This document shows positions 1 to 14,000 of a stretch of DNA of 64,000 nucleotides, piece after piece (position 1 is the stretch's first letter; the number at the start of each line of letters is the position of its first letter). The DNA is from Montifringilla adamsi (taxonomy: Eukaryota > Chordata > Aves > Passeriformes > Passeridae). The stretch is from the NCBI GenBank assembly GCA_017590115.1, contig JAGGNK010006637.1, positions 315,138 to 379,137 on the forward strand, written 5' to 3'. Both the position numbers and the translations under genes were made by a program. The notes under the pieces are model-generated. The model ran no database searches and had not been told where the DNA came from. It saw only the letters and a program-made list of their open reading frames with translations.

Positions 1-3000
1 CTTCTTGTACTCCTTTCTACAATAATTTTTCTTATCCAGGAGCCCTAAAACAAGTCTGTCTGCATACTTCATGCTCCATGTCTCCTGAGCCTACTCAATA
101 TACTAAGGGTATACTAAGGATGCCTAAGGACTGCCTGTTTGCCATTGTGTATTTCTTAGCTGTCCCTTAGTTAGAGGAGCCTCACTCGCCATTGTTATTT
201 ACCATATACAAATGTGGCAACACACTTAAAAGAGTATAAAACCAATGTGAACAAAAATAGTATCCTAGCATGACAAGTTTAGGTTATGTGTGGATGTCTG
301 ACAGCTCACAGAACTGTGGGAGTTCTTGCCTCTGATATGCTTTTAAGGTCAGGGGTTGTGTCAAAGCACATTCTGAAAGGACAACCTTCTTGTGATTCTT
401 TTGCTGATTGTAGTCTCTGTCTCTTTTGCTGCAGCATGCAGTTTCGTGCATTTGATATGCATGGTGCATATTACACTCTCATTTTTTAAACTGTTTGTAC
501 TCAAAAGAGAACAGAAGAATGGTGTTGTGGGTCCTTTGGCTAAAATAATGTTGAAAATAATTTCTTTTACTTTGCACTCTGTAGCAGACTTCATGCATAA
601 GATTGGACAAGCCACTTGTTTTTCTGCTTCTCAAGTTTCTGTCTGGTAAAATAGAAATTACACTAACTTATTCCTTCCCCCAACAGTAGGTTGGGACAGT
701 TTATTGATTCTTGTGGTAATTGACTGCTAAATATGAGACTGGAACTATCCAAATAGCCAGATGATCTTAAATCTGATACACTGACGAGACAGTCCCAGCA
801 AAAAAGCACCCCTTTCCCAAAGCAGTAAGCAGTATGCTGCAGCGCTGAGTCAGAGCTTTTGAATCTTAAATTATGAAATGTCTTCATTAAAAAAAACCCC
901 AAACAACAAACAAACAAATGTTCCTCTCTGCACCCCACCCTGAGACACATCTACCTCCAAACCTCTTGACCAGATAACTCAGACTCGGCTAGTAAAATCT
1001 AAACATTTCTTATAAAAAAATAGGGAGAAAGTAAGGCTTAGGATAAATTTGTCCTGGAGTTAGAACCCTGCAGTGATTTTATGATGAAGAAATGAATGGT
1101 GCTAAAGACACCCTAGAATAGTTACACTGAATTTTCTCATTAAAAAACGTGATATCCAGTAAAAACTGCCTTTCCTTATGGTTTAGCTTGTGGATTCAAT
1201 AGAGTATAAAAAAGGAGTAATAAAAGTGAAATATTTGTGCATTTGGTTTTGGTCTGCTTTTCAGCTCGAGTATATTTTTCAGCTGAGTGCAGTGCTGTTT
1301 TCCAGGTAACATGCATCTACTTTTGCAGTGCCACTCTAGTAAGTAAGTATAAGAAGAGTTTGCACATAAAAAAAAGAACTTCAGCATTGTAATCTCAAAA
1401 ATAAAGAAGCATGCAAGTAATAATTCCAGGTACAAAACCAGGATTTTACATGTCAACTGTAAGATTTTTACATATCTGTAAGTTTTAATTATTAGGTGTA
1501 ATACTGTCTTGGATGCTATTTTAAGCATACACAAAGGGTATTTCTTTTAGTAATTATATATGTGGCAAATATTAAGCTTTTTTTTTAATATTACCATGGG
1601 AACCATTACTGATCCCTATATATATTACAGAATTTATTTTCATAAGAGAATTAACAAGTTTAAATGTAATCTCTCTTCTATTACTAGGACCTATTTATGT
1701 TGGCAAAATCAAATTTATGGCAGAAGAGCAAATGAAAATATGACTGTTAAAAGCATAAAATCTCCACACTGGGAATTCAGACTTGAGTTTTCATTGTGAA
1801 TGTCAAAAAGAATCCTAAATACAAGTGTTTAAAAGTTCGATTTAGATTTATATGCCTGTATTCCAGCTTACGTTAGCTCAGCTGTAAAATAAAATCATTA
1901 TTATAGTTTTATTACAGCTAAGCATTTTGGAGGCATTTGTGTGGTGTTCTTCTGCAAGTGCATTTAGAAGAGGCTGCAGATAAATTCACTTAATGATGAC
2001 TGCAGTGCAAAATCAAAAAGTTTTTTGTTTACCTTGCAGAGCACAGTTGCTCCATGCAGCATATAGCGTGAAAATTATGACATGTCAGTATTCTTTGCTT
2101 TGCTGTTCAATACATTTCTATAATTTATGGAATGCTGTGGTTATCTGGGGTTTTTTGGTTGTTTGTTGGTGGCTTCCTATACCAAGGAAGGGTCTGTTTA
2201 AAATTCAGGACTTTGTTGTGAGTGACCTTGTGTTATCCTTTTTCAAAGCAGTCTCCCTGTAGTGATGATTTGACATTATATTGGGTGGCACTAGCAGATT
2301 TGGGTCAACCAGTTTTATTTGCTTATAAGAATATTTTCCAAAATAGAATAAAGTAGCTCTGATCATGATCCTTGGGAACACATGCCTTTTGCAGGTTAAT
2401 AAATACTTCAAGTAATCATGTTTTGATTCTAGTATTTTTATTCATGCTCTCCCTATTCAGTTCTGTTCTCCTGAGAAATAATGTTCCATTTACCTTATTT
2501 GGAATTTCAATTGCCATTTTTATTTCTAAAAAAAATTTAAAATGAAAAAGACTCTCCATGCTTATTTATGATAATGTGTTGTTATCTGGAGTCAAATTTT
2601 GATAAAGTAGGTATAAGAAAAAATGGGAAAAATTACTCAAGAAATTAATCTGGAGGTGTCGTCAATCTCAACTTTTGGGTACATTTTGGAGAACTTAATT
2701 GCACCAGTGACTGTGAAGCCTAGACTGTTTTGATGACAACTGAGGTCACTTGCTGGGGTGTAATATTTTTGCTGGGTTTGGAAAGACGATACTCTTGTTG
2801 ATGGAAGTGAGCAGGGTTTCCTCCAAAATCTGATAAGTGTTTACTTTATCTGTTGTGTGCAGGACATGCTTAATGATTAATGATGCTTGCAGGTGTTGTT
2901 TCTAGGAGCTCCAGTTCAATGTATGTGACACACCAGTTGCATGTGCTAACTGTAGAGTTTAACTTCCATGTCAAGTGCTACTGACTATTTATCTTCTGAG

Positions 3001-4919
3001 TGCATAGGACAGCACTGTGGAAGAAATAAAAGCAATGGGAAATCTTTAATCTTTAATATGCTATAACTGAGAGCAGTGTTCACAAAGGGAGGTGACAAAA
3101 GCTGCAATGCTCTGAGAACACAGCCAGCTGCAGGAGAACAGAAAAATGTCCAGGGAATTTAAGACTTGCTATTTGCGTGGTAAAGGATGACAAACTGAGC
3201 AAAAATGGGTCCAAGAATTTTAGATGACTCCAGGTTTGTAGAAACAGAAAATCTGGTTATTGCCATTTGTAGCCCTATCACCAAGTGCGGAATAAATATT
3301 GTTTTTGCCAGTACTTACTGAGCTGGTGGAAATTTCTGCCTCTGTGGCTTTTGGTAGGGGGAGAGTGGGTTGAATTTATTGAGTTTCTTTTTTTAATATG
3401 TCTGCTAACATCCTTTTCTTAACTTTATGATGTTTATTTTAAACTGGGCTAAAGCACAGAGATTCTCAGGGTCTCAGCTTCTGGCAGCCTGTGTTTACAT
3501 TTGCCCTTCATGACTGTGGAAAAAGGTTTGCCTGAGCATTAGTCTCAATGCAGTGGTGTTTGCTGAAGTCTGTAGCCGAGTTGTGAACTGCCCCATTCCC
3601 CTCAGTTATGATACAACTAAATTGAACCATCTGCTGTGTAGAAGAAGAGTCACTGTTAGAGAAGCAAGCCTGTCAATTCTGAAGATTTTTTCCTCAGTCT
3701 TTGCAATACACACTATGAACTTTTGCCTTTTAATATGAGAAAGAGACTCCCAAGGACTGCCTTTGCAGCTTTCAGGAAGGTTAGCTTTTGATATTTTAGG
3801 GGGCCAGAAAATGTTCCTTGATTCACTGTGGAGCAAAAGCATTCCTGTGCCCTTCCACCACCCCTGCTGGGAAGATGGGAGTTTAGTGTGCAGTGGCTTT
3901 GCAGTTTCAGTTACATCCTTCCACCCTTCAGAATATTTGCTGGACTGAGAAATTTCATCAGAGTTCAGATTTAAAGTACATGTTACCAATTCGTGGCACA
4001 GTTCAGAGTCTATTAATATTCACAAGTGAAAATCTATTATATAGCAGCACAGGCTTGATTGCTTTCGTGTCTGAGCTCTTAGAAACTGAAATTCTATGAC
4101 AGCTCCAAATATCACATTCTAATGAGATGTTTCCATCTAGGAGCATATAATAGCCTTTTAAAACACACTCTTTAGTATAAAAAATTATTTTCTACTTTTA
4201 AATTAATGGCTATGGGTTTAATTCACCTTCTCTAAACAGTCTGTGTTTGATTGAAGACGAGTCAAATTCTCACATATTACTAAAACTATGCATTAGAACA
4301 CTATAATTGGGATGATTCACACTGATGTGTCTTTCTTTGATATCACTGTACCAGTTGAAAATCCTAAAAAAGTAAACAATTTAATTTAAAAAGATAATTA
4401 GGAAAAAATGTAATGCCTCAATATCTTATTTGACTAGTGGTAGCAAAATTAATTCTTGAAGCAGATTCAGTGATATTTCATCTGGTGTTTGGTTTATTTT
4501 AGAGACATAGATTTTACTGGAATTGAATGGTATTTTGTTCTGGTGGATGTGTCTACTAATATTTTTGCAGTATCAGCCATTTCATTCTAGAGAAACATTT
4601 TTGTTTCTTAAAAGATGAAGAAATTGATGTAGAGAAGGGAGCACCTGTTGGACATTTCTGTAAAATACTGATGGCAAAGGCAACTCCATAGTAATTGCAT
4701 ATCCTGTGACTTCTGACATGAGCATTATGAGAGTCATCTAGCCCCTGTAATTTATTTCTGATAGTGATTAGTATACTAGGAAAAATGTTTGCATTTTTTT
4801 CAAAATTTTTCAGCTGTGCTGGCTGTTAGATAGTTGCACATATAAGTATTTTCATCCAGTCGTAATATTTGATCAGAGAGGGAAGTGGTCACCAATGTAT
4901 TTCTCTAAACCTTTTCCAG
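1..4919. other. Non-coding flank, no gene recognised
   Basis: AT-rich sequence with frequent stops in all frames. The short open frames here have no recognisable domain and no convincing splice-site pairs. One short A/C-rich low-complexity patch lies near 890-918. The stretch is probably the intron (or upstream region) preceding the plus-strand exon at 4920, since that exon begins with an acceptor and so must be spliced to something upstream. I see no repeat family here that I can name. Confidence 0.5.
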
Positions 4920-5083
4920 ATGGAATGTGCTCAATATTCAAATAGCATAATTGTATCTGTAAGTGCAGGTATCAAAACAGAGAACATAAAATATGATCGA
5001 CCAGAACCTTTATCAGGATTTGCAAGTGTCCGGAGGGAAGGAAACACATTAATGCATTTAACTCTAGATAGCATATATGGAAG
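4920..5083 (+). CDS. Internal coding exon of an unidentified plus-strand gene
   Basis: The exon is 164 nt. It follows a pyrimidine-rich acceptor (ctaaaccttttccag) and ends AAG before the strong donor gtaagtt. One frame is open throughout, giving 54 whole codons plus two bases, so it enters in phase 0 and leaves two bases into a codon. The peptide begins MECAQYSNSIIVSVSAG and ends LMHLTLDSIYG. It alternates hydrophobic and polar residues like a beta-rich, possibly extracellular domain, with one cysteine and no membrane segment. The ATG at the first position follows directly on the acceptor, so it need not be the start of translation. I do not recognise the family and assign no function. Partner exons are not obvious nearby, so the flanking introns are long. 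A chance open frame of this length is possible, but the combination with both splice sites makes a real exon more likely. Confidence 0.6.
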
Positions 5084-8000
5084 GTAAGTTAGATGTGCTG
5101 TTCCAGCTGCACCTGAGTGAGGTTAATGGGGTTATTTCATCTAATTGTGGTGTTGTCATTTCTGCATGTGTGGCTACCCTCCAGCCTGCATCTCTCTGTT
5201 TTTTAAAATGCTGCTAAGTGCATGAACTAACCCAGGTGATACTGAGGAATTAGTGGCTGCATACTGGTTTAGGTTGAAAGGCTGGAGGAGTTTTCCTGTG
5301 GTGGAGAGCTGGAAGCAGGGACTGAATGACTGACTCAGCTTCAACATCTCATGATTTGCATGGTCTATTCAACAACAATATTTCTTAAACAATTAGGCAG
5401 CTCTAGTTTAGTCATATGAAAGAAAACCATATACAGGCAGGATTAAAGTTTTTGGCTAAAATATTGTCATATTACTTCTTAAAATCAGCCCTTTTAATTA
5501 TGATTTTCAGGTAAGAAGAAATGTATAGAACTCTCTGGTGTTTCAGCAATATAGTTCCTCTGCTTGCTTATGCTCACAGTATATTTTTAAAAATTTTTGA
5601 ATTGTGTTCATGAGATACTATATGCTGTTTTGACTGAGAGGAAATGTGGCCTGTTTTTGAACACTGTGGCCCATTATTGAACCAGTTTGCATCTTTTGCG
5701 TTTAGACTATTGATGTTAAGCTGACAGCCCACAATTTTTTTACAAAAAAACCCCAAATAGCAAACAAATAATGGTATGATGTTTTAAAGATTAAATTTAT
5801 TTTATTTATATGTTGTATTGGAATACACAAAAGGGCATCTTAAAACTGAATTAAAGTGCTTATTTTTTTTTGTAGATAGATAAATCCTGGTTTCAGAGAT
5901 ACTGGTGTATGTAAGATGAACAGCAGTTTCTTTTGGAAATGAGTCCTTCATCCTTGTTTTTCCTCTCTTTTTATTTTCTTCAGAAACTGGGCTATTCTTC
6001 ACTGCAAAGGTATAAGGTGTTTGCATCTTTCTCAGCAGTCACAACTCTTGTTAATCAACAGTCTTGCAAGTAAAAAAAAAAAAAAAAAAGCCTGAAATTA
6101 AATAGAAAGTGAAATTTCTTCCAACTGTGACAAGAAAAAAGTATTCAAATGTTTTTAGTGCTTATGACCTGCAGGGAGTAAGGTTGGTGCACAGGCAGTG
6201 CACTGAAGGACAGTTTAGGAAGTCTACTAAGAAAGTATAGAGAATAAACTAAAAATTTTATGTTTTTATTTCCCATAAATATGATAAGTCAGAGTGATGC
6301 TGTATGAAAAGAAAGGAATGGAAAGAAATTCCAGAACAGAAATTTGGATTGGTAATACGCATAAGAATTTATATTAATACTTAATAAATACTCAAGAAAA
6401 GGCAAATGACCCCATGTTTATCTCTCAATTTTGTTTATACTTTTCTTAATTATGGTGCTTTGGAAGTTACTTAATTCTGAGCATGCATACACTATGCAAG
6501 AGTGACTTACTAATTTTTATTTGTTGGCATGCAAAACATTAGGGCTTTTAAATTGCAGATGAAACTTGTGTAATTTGTTTTAAAGTGGACAGTTCAGCAT
6601 TTTGGAACTAATTATTTATTATCTTTACACATGTGTATGTCCTCTTTATCTTCAAGCCCCATATGATAGAAAACACAGATGTAGTAAAGGCCTTTGTGCC
6701 CTTACCATATGAAATCTCAGACTATTTCTGTAGCTTAAAAACTATTTTTAAAAAATATTCCAGTATGTTTTTTGTAACTTTGTAATTTCTGTATTTACCG
6801 AAAAACAAATTATTTATAAATTGCCATCTAATAAATATGCAAATATATTCAGGAAATAATTTTTTCTGTATTAAGCTTTTTCTCCTTCTTCTTTTTATTT
6901 CTAATAGCTACAGTGAACATCTTAAAAGCATTCCTGGGTATCCTGGTCTCTGTAAATGACTTAGGCCTTTGACAGCCTATGGCAGGACTGTAGTAATTGG
7001 CACTGTTTAAATAATCTGAAACCACTCTCCTCATTCCTTGTTTCCTTCCATTCTGAGTCCAGGCATCTATTCTTGAAAATCAAAGTAATGAAAATAGAAT
7101 TATATTCACCAAAATTATGTAGAAGGTTGAAACTTTAAATGACTGTGAATTGGAATTGCTCTCTTACAATAAGGGTTAAAGAACTTAGCAGGGGAAGAGG
7201 AGAAACCAGGAGATACATTTAGTTAATTTTTGTTTGTAATCCCTAAACAGTCCATGCTACCTCTATAGATTGTCATTTGCCAGCCAAATTAAAAGCAGCT
7301 CTGTCCTTCCTCATCTGCATACAGGCTAAGTAGCAAGTCTCATTTGTTATTACAAAGGGATTTATTTCAATGGAGAAATGAAGCAGGGGGTTGACAGATA
7401 AGGGCACATAAGCCCTTGGAGCATTACAGCAAACTTGTAGAATATGGGCACTGAGCATGGTAAGCTTTGCCTGCTTTGTTACCAGTAGAGCTTGCTGAGA
7501 AAATATGATGTGGCCTGACCTGTGGTCTCCTTTCAAGCTTTTCTGGAAGCATCAGTTCTTGCAGAAAGCCTGGTCTGCAGGTGTACTACTGAGATTTCCT
7601 TCTGCTTATCTTTGTAAACAAGGACATGCTGCTTCCAGTGACATAATCCATGGGATACGTTTTGCATTCAGGTGCATGCGTATAAGCATTCAAGTGCATG
7701 CATGTAAGTATGTAAGCACTTTTTGTTTGTTGCATCTTTTGTGTTGCATCTTGTTTTGGGACTTAGAGGAGATTTCTTCATTGCAAAGCTCTCTGTATGG
7801 TAGGCAAATTTAAGTGACCGATAAAAACATCTGATGGGTTGATCCTTATGAAAAAGGATAATTCATGTAACTGCCTTTTGGCTTTCCATAGTTGTCTCAG
7901 AAACATTGTAGCTGATATAAGTAACTTTCTCCACCACATCAGAATCAGACATGCTGCAATGTCTGTGCAATGACCTGTGCAATGAGTCTTTACTGTCACT

Positions 8001-11000
8001 CACATGGTTGTGGGAGGATGAGCATATTTCTAAAAATCTAAATTTCAAGCTCCAAGAAAAATTTAAAATACTGAGCTTCTTCTCTTTGCACCTCCCCTAA
8101 ATAGAAAGTAACTTTTTGTTCTGATTGTGGAATGGAAAAAAATCCCCAATATTGCATTTGCATCAGGGCACCTGGATTTAGTGTTTTGTTTTTGACAAAT
8201 GGATGAATCTTCTAAGGGGATGTGTTTGAGTAGTGGCAGTATGGAAGGTAATACTAAGCATGTTGGTGCATAAGTTGGCCCAAGCAACTAAGAAAAGTAC
8301 TGGCACGAATTTTACAAAATTATGTTCAATAGAAGTACATTGCACAAGTTTAGGGTTGTTACAAAGTTAATTTAGACATTTAAGACATTCCCTAAAATTA
8401 TATGTGTATACGTCCTGTTGTGTTAGCAGTATTTTTTCAGTTTGAAAATGGTGATGACTGCAGTCAGCTGCTGTTATTTTTTGGTTCAGACCAACATTTG
8501 TTAAATGATCTGAGCAAGTTTCTATAACTGATTATGTGTCTTTGCAGTCTTACTTTTTCAAAATAGCACTGGTAAATCATCTTCATAGATGATACATTTG
8601 TATTCTACTTTAGCTAGTCCACCACCTGCTTTAAATACCCAATAAAATACGTGTGCAAATGTTACTAAGTGTAGAAATAGGATAAAACAATGTCCAACCA
8701 CTTCATACATCAAGACAGGAGTCATTTGGTAATGTCAGAACCATAAGAGGCATTAATACCTAATTCAGTTTGCATCATTTTTCCTTTAATGTACCCTTAT
8801 TTATTTAATTTTAAACAGGTATGCTTATGTATACATATGTTCTCTAAATATTTTTGTCGTGTCTGCCAGCCACACTCCTACCAGAATTAATAACGTGGCT
8901 ATGGGGAAGCTTCAAGTAATGGGCAAAGTCATGTAGTTTTTAGTTACATTAAAGAAATTTTATATAATTTTAGAGGTTTTCTTGGTTTCTCATGAGCTTA
9001 CTGTAATTTGATTTGTGATAAATAAATAAATAATACTAAAAAATCTGCCTTGTCTCTAAATTATCCAGGGATTAGAAAGTGATGTTTTTGCTGTGCCATG
9101 GAAATTTTTAGCTGCAAAGGGTTACAAGAAATCAATTAAACAATTAAATCTATTATATTTTTGCATGATGAAGTTAGGCTGGGTTCAACACTAAATGAAT
9201 GTGGAACAATGTGGAACAGATTTTTTTTTTTAATTTGGAAATAAAGACAAATTTCTCTAGTCGTTTGAAGCTGCTCAGAGGCTTGAAATGTCGGGAAAGA
9301 TGCAATAGCTGGGGTTAATGTACAGGCCAGAAATGAAATACTCAGAAATGAATGGTGAATCCAATTAACTGCACCAACATGACCACCATGTATGTAAATA
9401 AGCAACCAAGACGTGGAGAACAAAAGAAGTATAGTGGAAATGAAATTAGTTAACTAGTTAACAAATTTTCAGAAATTAATTAAAGTTTTTGGGTTTCTTT
9501 AATGACTGTGCCTCAAAATAGTTTTGTCATTTGTTGTTGCAGTATGGGAAGGATTTTGGGAAGGGTTTCTTTTTTTATCTCAATTCTTTTGTGCTACCTC
9601 AGTATGTCTTGGTAAGTTTTCCTTATAAACTATGGCCTTTAAACCAGCTTACCTGCTAAATATAGTTAAATATTTTGAAGTGTATGCTCCAGTGTGGGTC
9701 AGAGACTTGGGAGGAGGGGAAACCAAGGTCTTACTAAGAAACTTAAAAGCATTATGATTGCTTGTATAACTAACCTCCTGTAGCTCATGATTACTCATGC
9801 TATGGAACTGGAGTAAAAGTGAATTTTTAGGAGAAGTATCACAAACCCCACCCATTCTTTATCAGTGTCAAATCAGATTGGGTGAAATTAGTTTGAAAAA
9901 AATGTGCTTTAAACCTCTTAAAAATTAACAGTCAGGTGGTGACCTTGGCAGGAATGCTCCTGGTAGTGCAGCGGGGCGGGTCCATGGCAGTCAGTGTGGT
10001 GTGGAATGCCCAGAGGAAACAGGCCTTTGTACCATCTTGAGGGAAGGTCTTGTGATTTGAGCCATTATCTTGAACCTGGTAATCAGGGCCGGTAATATCT
10101 CATGTGGTCTGTGTCTGTGAAAGCTGTCTGCAGTGCATATCAAGAACTGAAGAACAATCTCTTGGTTTATTCCATTTATAGTAGTTAGTGACAAGCCAGC
10201 TGTGGAATTTGCAAGCTATATCAACTAGCTCATACAGAGAGGGATAACCCGGAGTACGTTCCAAGAGAGCAGTTACTGTTGTAATACAGTGACACTATGA
10301 TTTATGAAATATATTACAAAAGTGCCACTGAAGAAGTCTGTTCTTTGTATCTGTCTTTTGTGCTTACTTGGGTTGTCCTGGTGACATCCTATCCCTCTAC
10401 CTCCTGAAATACTTCTGTACCATGTTGGAAATTAATGGAAGCCACCTCTTTCTTTCCAAGAAGGAAAAAACAAGCTATGAATGAGAAATAGGGAGAGACT
10501 GAGTAACTGAGTCGCTGTGCTTTGTCACAGTTGCACTCGTTTTATCACACCTAACACAAGCTGAGCAGTACTTAAGAGTTCAAAGGAGAAAAACAGTCCT
10601 TACTCTGGTATCATTTAGTTTCAGTTCCAGAGCTGCTATAATATTAGAATGCTTCTCAGGAATGACCCTTTTTTTTGTTTTTGCTTTCAAAGAAAATATC
10701 CAAATGGTTCTGTTTAAGCATGATGCTGTTTTTCTTTAACCCCAAGCATTTTCAGCAAGCCTGTGAAATAACTGTGGCACTTACTTAAGATCTTAATTTC
10801 ACTTTTAAGAGGTATACTCCTATTTTTTTATTCTTTTTTTCCTATGCTACATGCTTTTCCAGGAATGCCTGTGTTTTGCCAAAAAATAATTACCTGTCCA
10901 AGTTTTCTGACAACATTTTTTTTTTTTAATAAAAGTATATTAAAAAAACCTGACTTTTCTCTCTCTGGCATGAATTTACTCATAGGATCAAATTCATGCT

Positions 11001-14000
11001 TTCTTTTGTGGAACTTGTTGCTGCACTTTCCTCTGCTTTGTTTCTCTATCACATCTGAACTATGCACAAGTCTTTCACAACAGTAGGTGAAACGAAATAG
11101 ATTAAGCTCTACCCACAGAGTCCAGTCCCAAAGTAGGAGTGGTCCCCTTGTCTCCCATACTGAACAAAGCCCCAGATCCTTTCTGGACTGAAAAGGCCAC
11201 CTGTTGGTGAGTGGGAAAAAGATGAAGTAATTCTTTGGAAGATAAATGTGCCAAGACTCTGTGATTTTAGTAGTTTGGTTTTTTCTCAATTTCTCACTTG
11301 AAACTTGCATGAAAAAAAAGAAATAAACAGGAGGTCTCTGTGCAGTAATGGTACCCTATATGTAAATGGTGCTGCCACTTCCTTTGTAAAATACTTTAGA
11401 GTCCTATTAGTTAAAATGTTAAAATATTATTTTTATTCCAAGTCTAGTGCCTAAGGTGACTTCAGTAAAATAGAATGACTAATTTTTTTTCCTTGCAGCC
11501 TACCCTTGTTGAAACTTTAATTACATTTATATTATTATTGCTGTAACCTGTGTAGAGATTCAGTAAGGCTTGAAAAGTATAGTCAATATTTTTTGTCAAT
11601 AGTTCTGTTTGTTGAAGGTATACATTTGAACACTGAATAGGGCCGTTTTTCCTTTGCTAAACAGACACAGCTGTCTTTAAAATGCTAGCTGAATTTAGAT
11701 GCAACTTGAAGTGTAGTGTAATGAGTTACACCATGCCTTCAATACTGCAAGGAGGAGTTAAAACAGCTATGGAAGTAGACAGGCACATACACAGGAGGTC
11801 AAATCCATGGAATCACATTATAAACCATTGTTACAAGCATGCCTGTGGAAGCAGTTTCCTGTCTTTAACCATACATCGAATCAACCCACTGACTCCACAA
11901 GACACGGTTTAGAAAGAGCTAGAAAAAAGGAGAATCATCTGCTTCCCCAGTTGTGTTTCTTCTCCTTCCCAGTGCCCAATGTGACTAGGGACTGAATGGG
12001 GAGCCATTGAGAGCTGCTGATCTTCCACTGATGCACTGGGCTGTGTTTGTGTGAGGCTGCAGTGAGCACACAGGGTGGGATCTGCTTGGAAGAAGCCTTG
12101 TCTAGCTTTAGACTATGGTTTCCTGTCTCTGTCACACTTTATGAAACCCCAGTTTTAGCACTAAGGTTATGGAAGGATTTAGAAACTCAAGCCTGTATAC
12201 CCTTGTCCAGTCTGCTTTTCTCAACAACTTTATTGCTCTGGTAACACATACAGCAAATTCCCACGTGGAATCCCAGGCATGTATGTACAGCAGTAAGATG
12301 CGTGTTAAGAACTGACAACAAAGCTAGCTTTATGAAAGGGCCTTGGAAGTGGAGGGAGTTCTTTATTTGCATGATATGTCTTACCATCCTGTTTTCTAAT
12401 TGGTACTAATTGATGGAGTATGTAATTTGCAGTCTTTCAGCCACCCTAAGTTCATGAGGGTTTGCTTGTTACATTGTTCAGCCTTACTGGCTGCCCGTCT
12501 CTTATTAGGCATGATCAGTACTCGGAGTTTGCCACTCCAGTGATGTGTATGCATTAGCGGCTCTCCTAGAGGCACCAAAGGCTTGTCAATCACTGTGACT
12601 TCCACAGCCCTGTAACAAGCCCAGCAAACAAAGCATTGAGGTCCGCGCGGGTTTTTGTTTTTTTATTTTTCAGTTAGGCTTTCTGGAGTGAGTTTCTCTG
12701 ATTATTTGAAAGTGTGTCCAAACACTGAAGGAGAATTAGGAGCATCGAGTGGGGCCTATACTTTTATTAGAAGAGTCTTGCTTTTTTAAATAGATTTCAA
12801 ACATATTCTTTACTCTTTAGACAGTTAACCTTTCATCTCTCCCGTAGCAGAAATTCTGCTCTGAGATATGCTAATTTGCTATTTGTAACATTCTGAAGTA
12901 GAGGGAAAATGCCATTTGCAGTGCCCTCATTAAAAATTCCTTTATCCAGATTGTATACTTTTTTGCATTCTGGTTTGTTACATTTTTTATTATATAAAAC
13001 CACCCATCTAGACCCCTTCTCCCAAAAAAACCTCAAACAAAAACCACCCACAAAAAAGCCTATAAGACAATCTCAAAGTAGATGAGTCTTTCCCAGGCTT
13101 AAATTCAGCATGAAATGTCCCCTGGCTTAATTTACTAAGACATATGACACAGAAGTCCCCCACCGTCTCCAGTCTTCCTTCAACCCATACTCCACTCTTG
13201 AACATTAAAAGCCTTTTCCCACAGCTCTGTTACTGCTATTAAATAAATGTCTTTTATGCAAGACAGGATGTTATAAGGGAAGTGGGAGGCACAACAGGGC
13301 AAGGCTTGTGTGAAGAAATGTTGCCTCTGTTTCCAAAGCGACCTTCCTCTTTTCCCTCTTTGGTTGGTCTCTGGGATGCAGTAAGATGTTTGAGCCAGCT
13401 CTGGCTGTAGAAAAGGAGAGATCCTTCTCCACCTGGATTGGTCTTCTCAGACATACTGCAGTTTGAGCAAGTGCAGGTTTCTCTGTATGACATTTTGCCA
13501 CCAGTAGTAGTAGTGTCATGTTGTCACTGCAGTATCGGTGCTGGATTTCTTACAGCATGAGGAAATCTGTGCTGCCTTCTCTTTAGTTGAGTTGAGACAG
13601 GAAAGTGAAAGGAGAGTGAAAATGTACTCTCTGGTCAAAACTGGGCAAATACCAAATTAGCTAGTGTGTGGCCACCGCACACTATTTTTGGTATGTGTGC
13701 AAGCTTACAGCTGCTATAAGAAGAGGGGAGGTGTTTGAAGGTCCTGCTTTGAGGTGTTGTAGTTACAAGTTGTGGTCAGGCTAACAGTGGGAAGGAGAAT
13801 TGCACCGAGCTGGGTAGATGGACTCTTCAAAGCATGCTGTTTTTTGTGGAGGAGATGTGCCTGTAGGATAACAGTAACCCTTGCTGCTTCTTTGAGTTTA
13901 TCCATCGAGACATATATGCAGCAGGATTTGTTAATTTTTTATGCTCTTTCCCTGACATTTTCTGTAAAAGACTCATGTTCAGAGCAGCTGTGAGCTATTC

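Noticed and set aside
10828..11310. Longest open frame of the window, 160 codons, minus strand
   Set aside because: No domain, signal peptide, splice signals or promoter that I can see. A frame of this length is not surprising among six frames of 64 kb.
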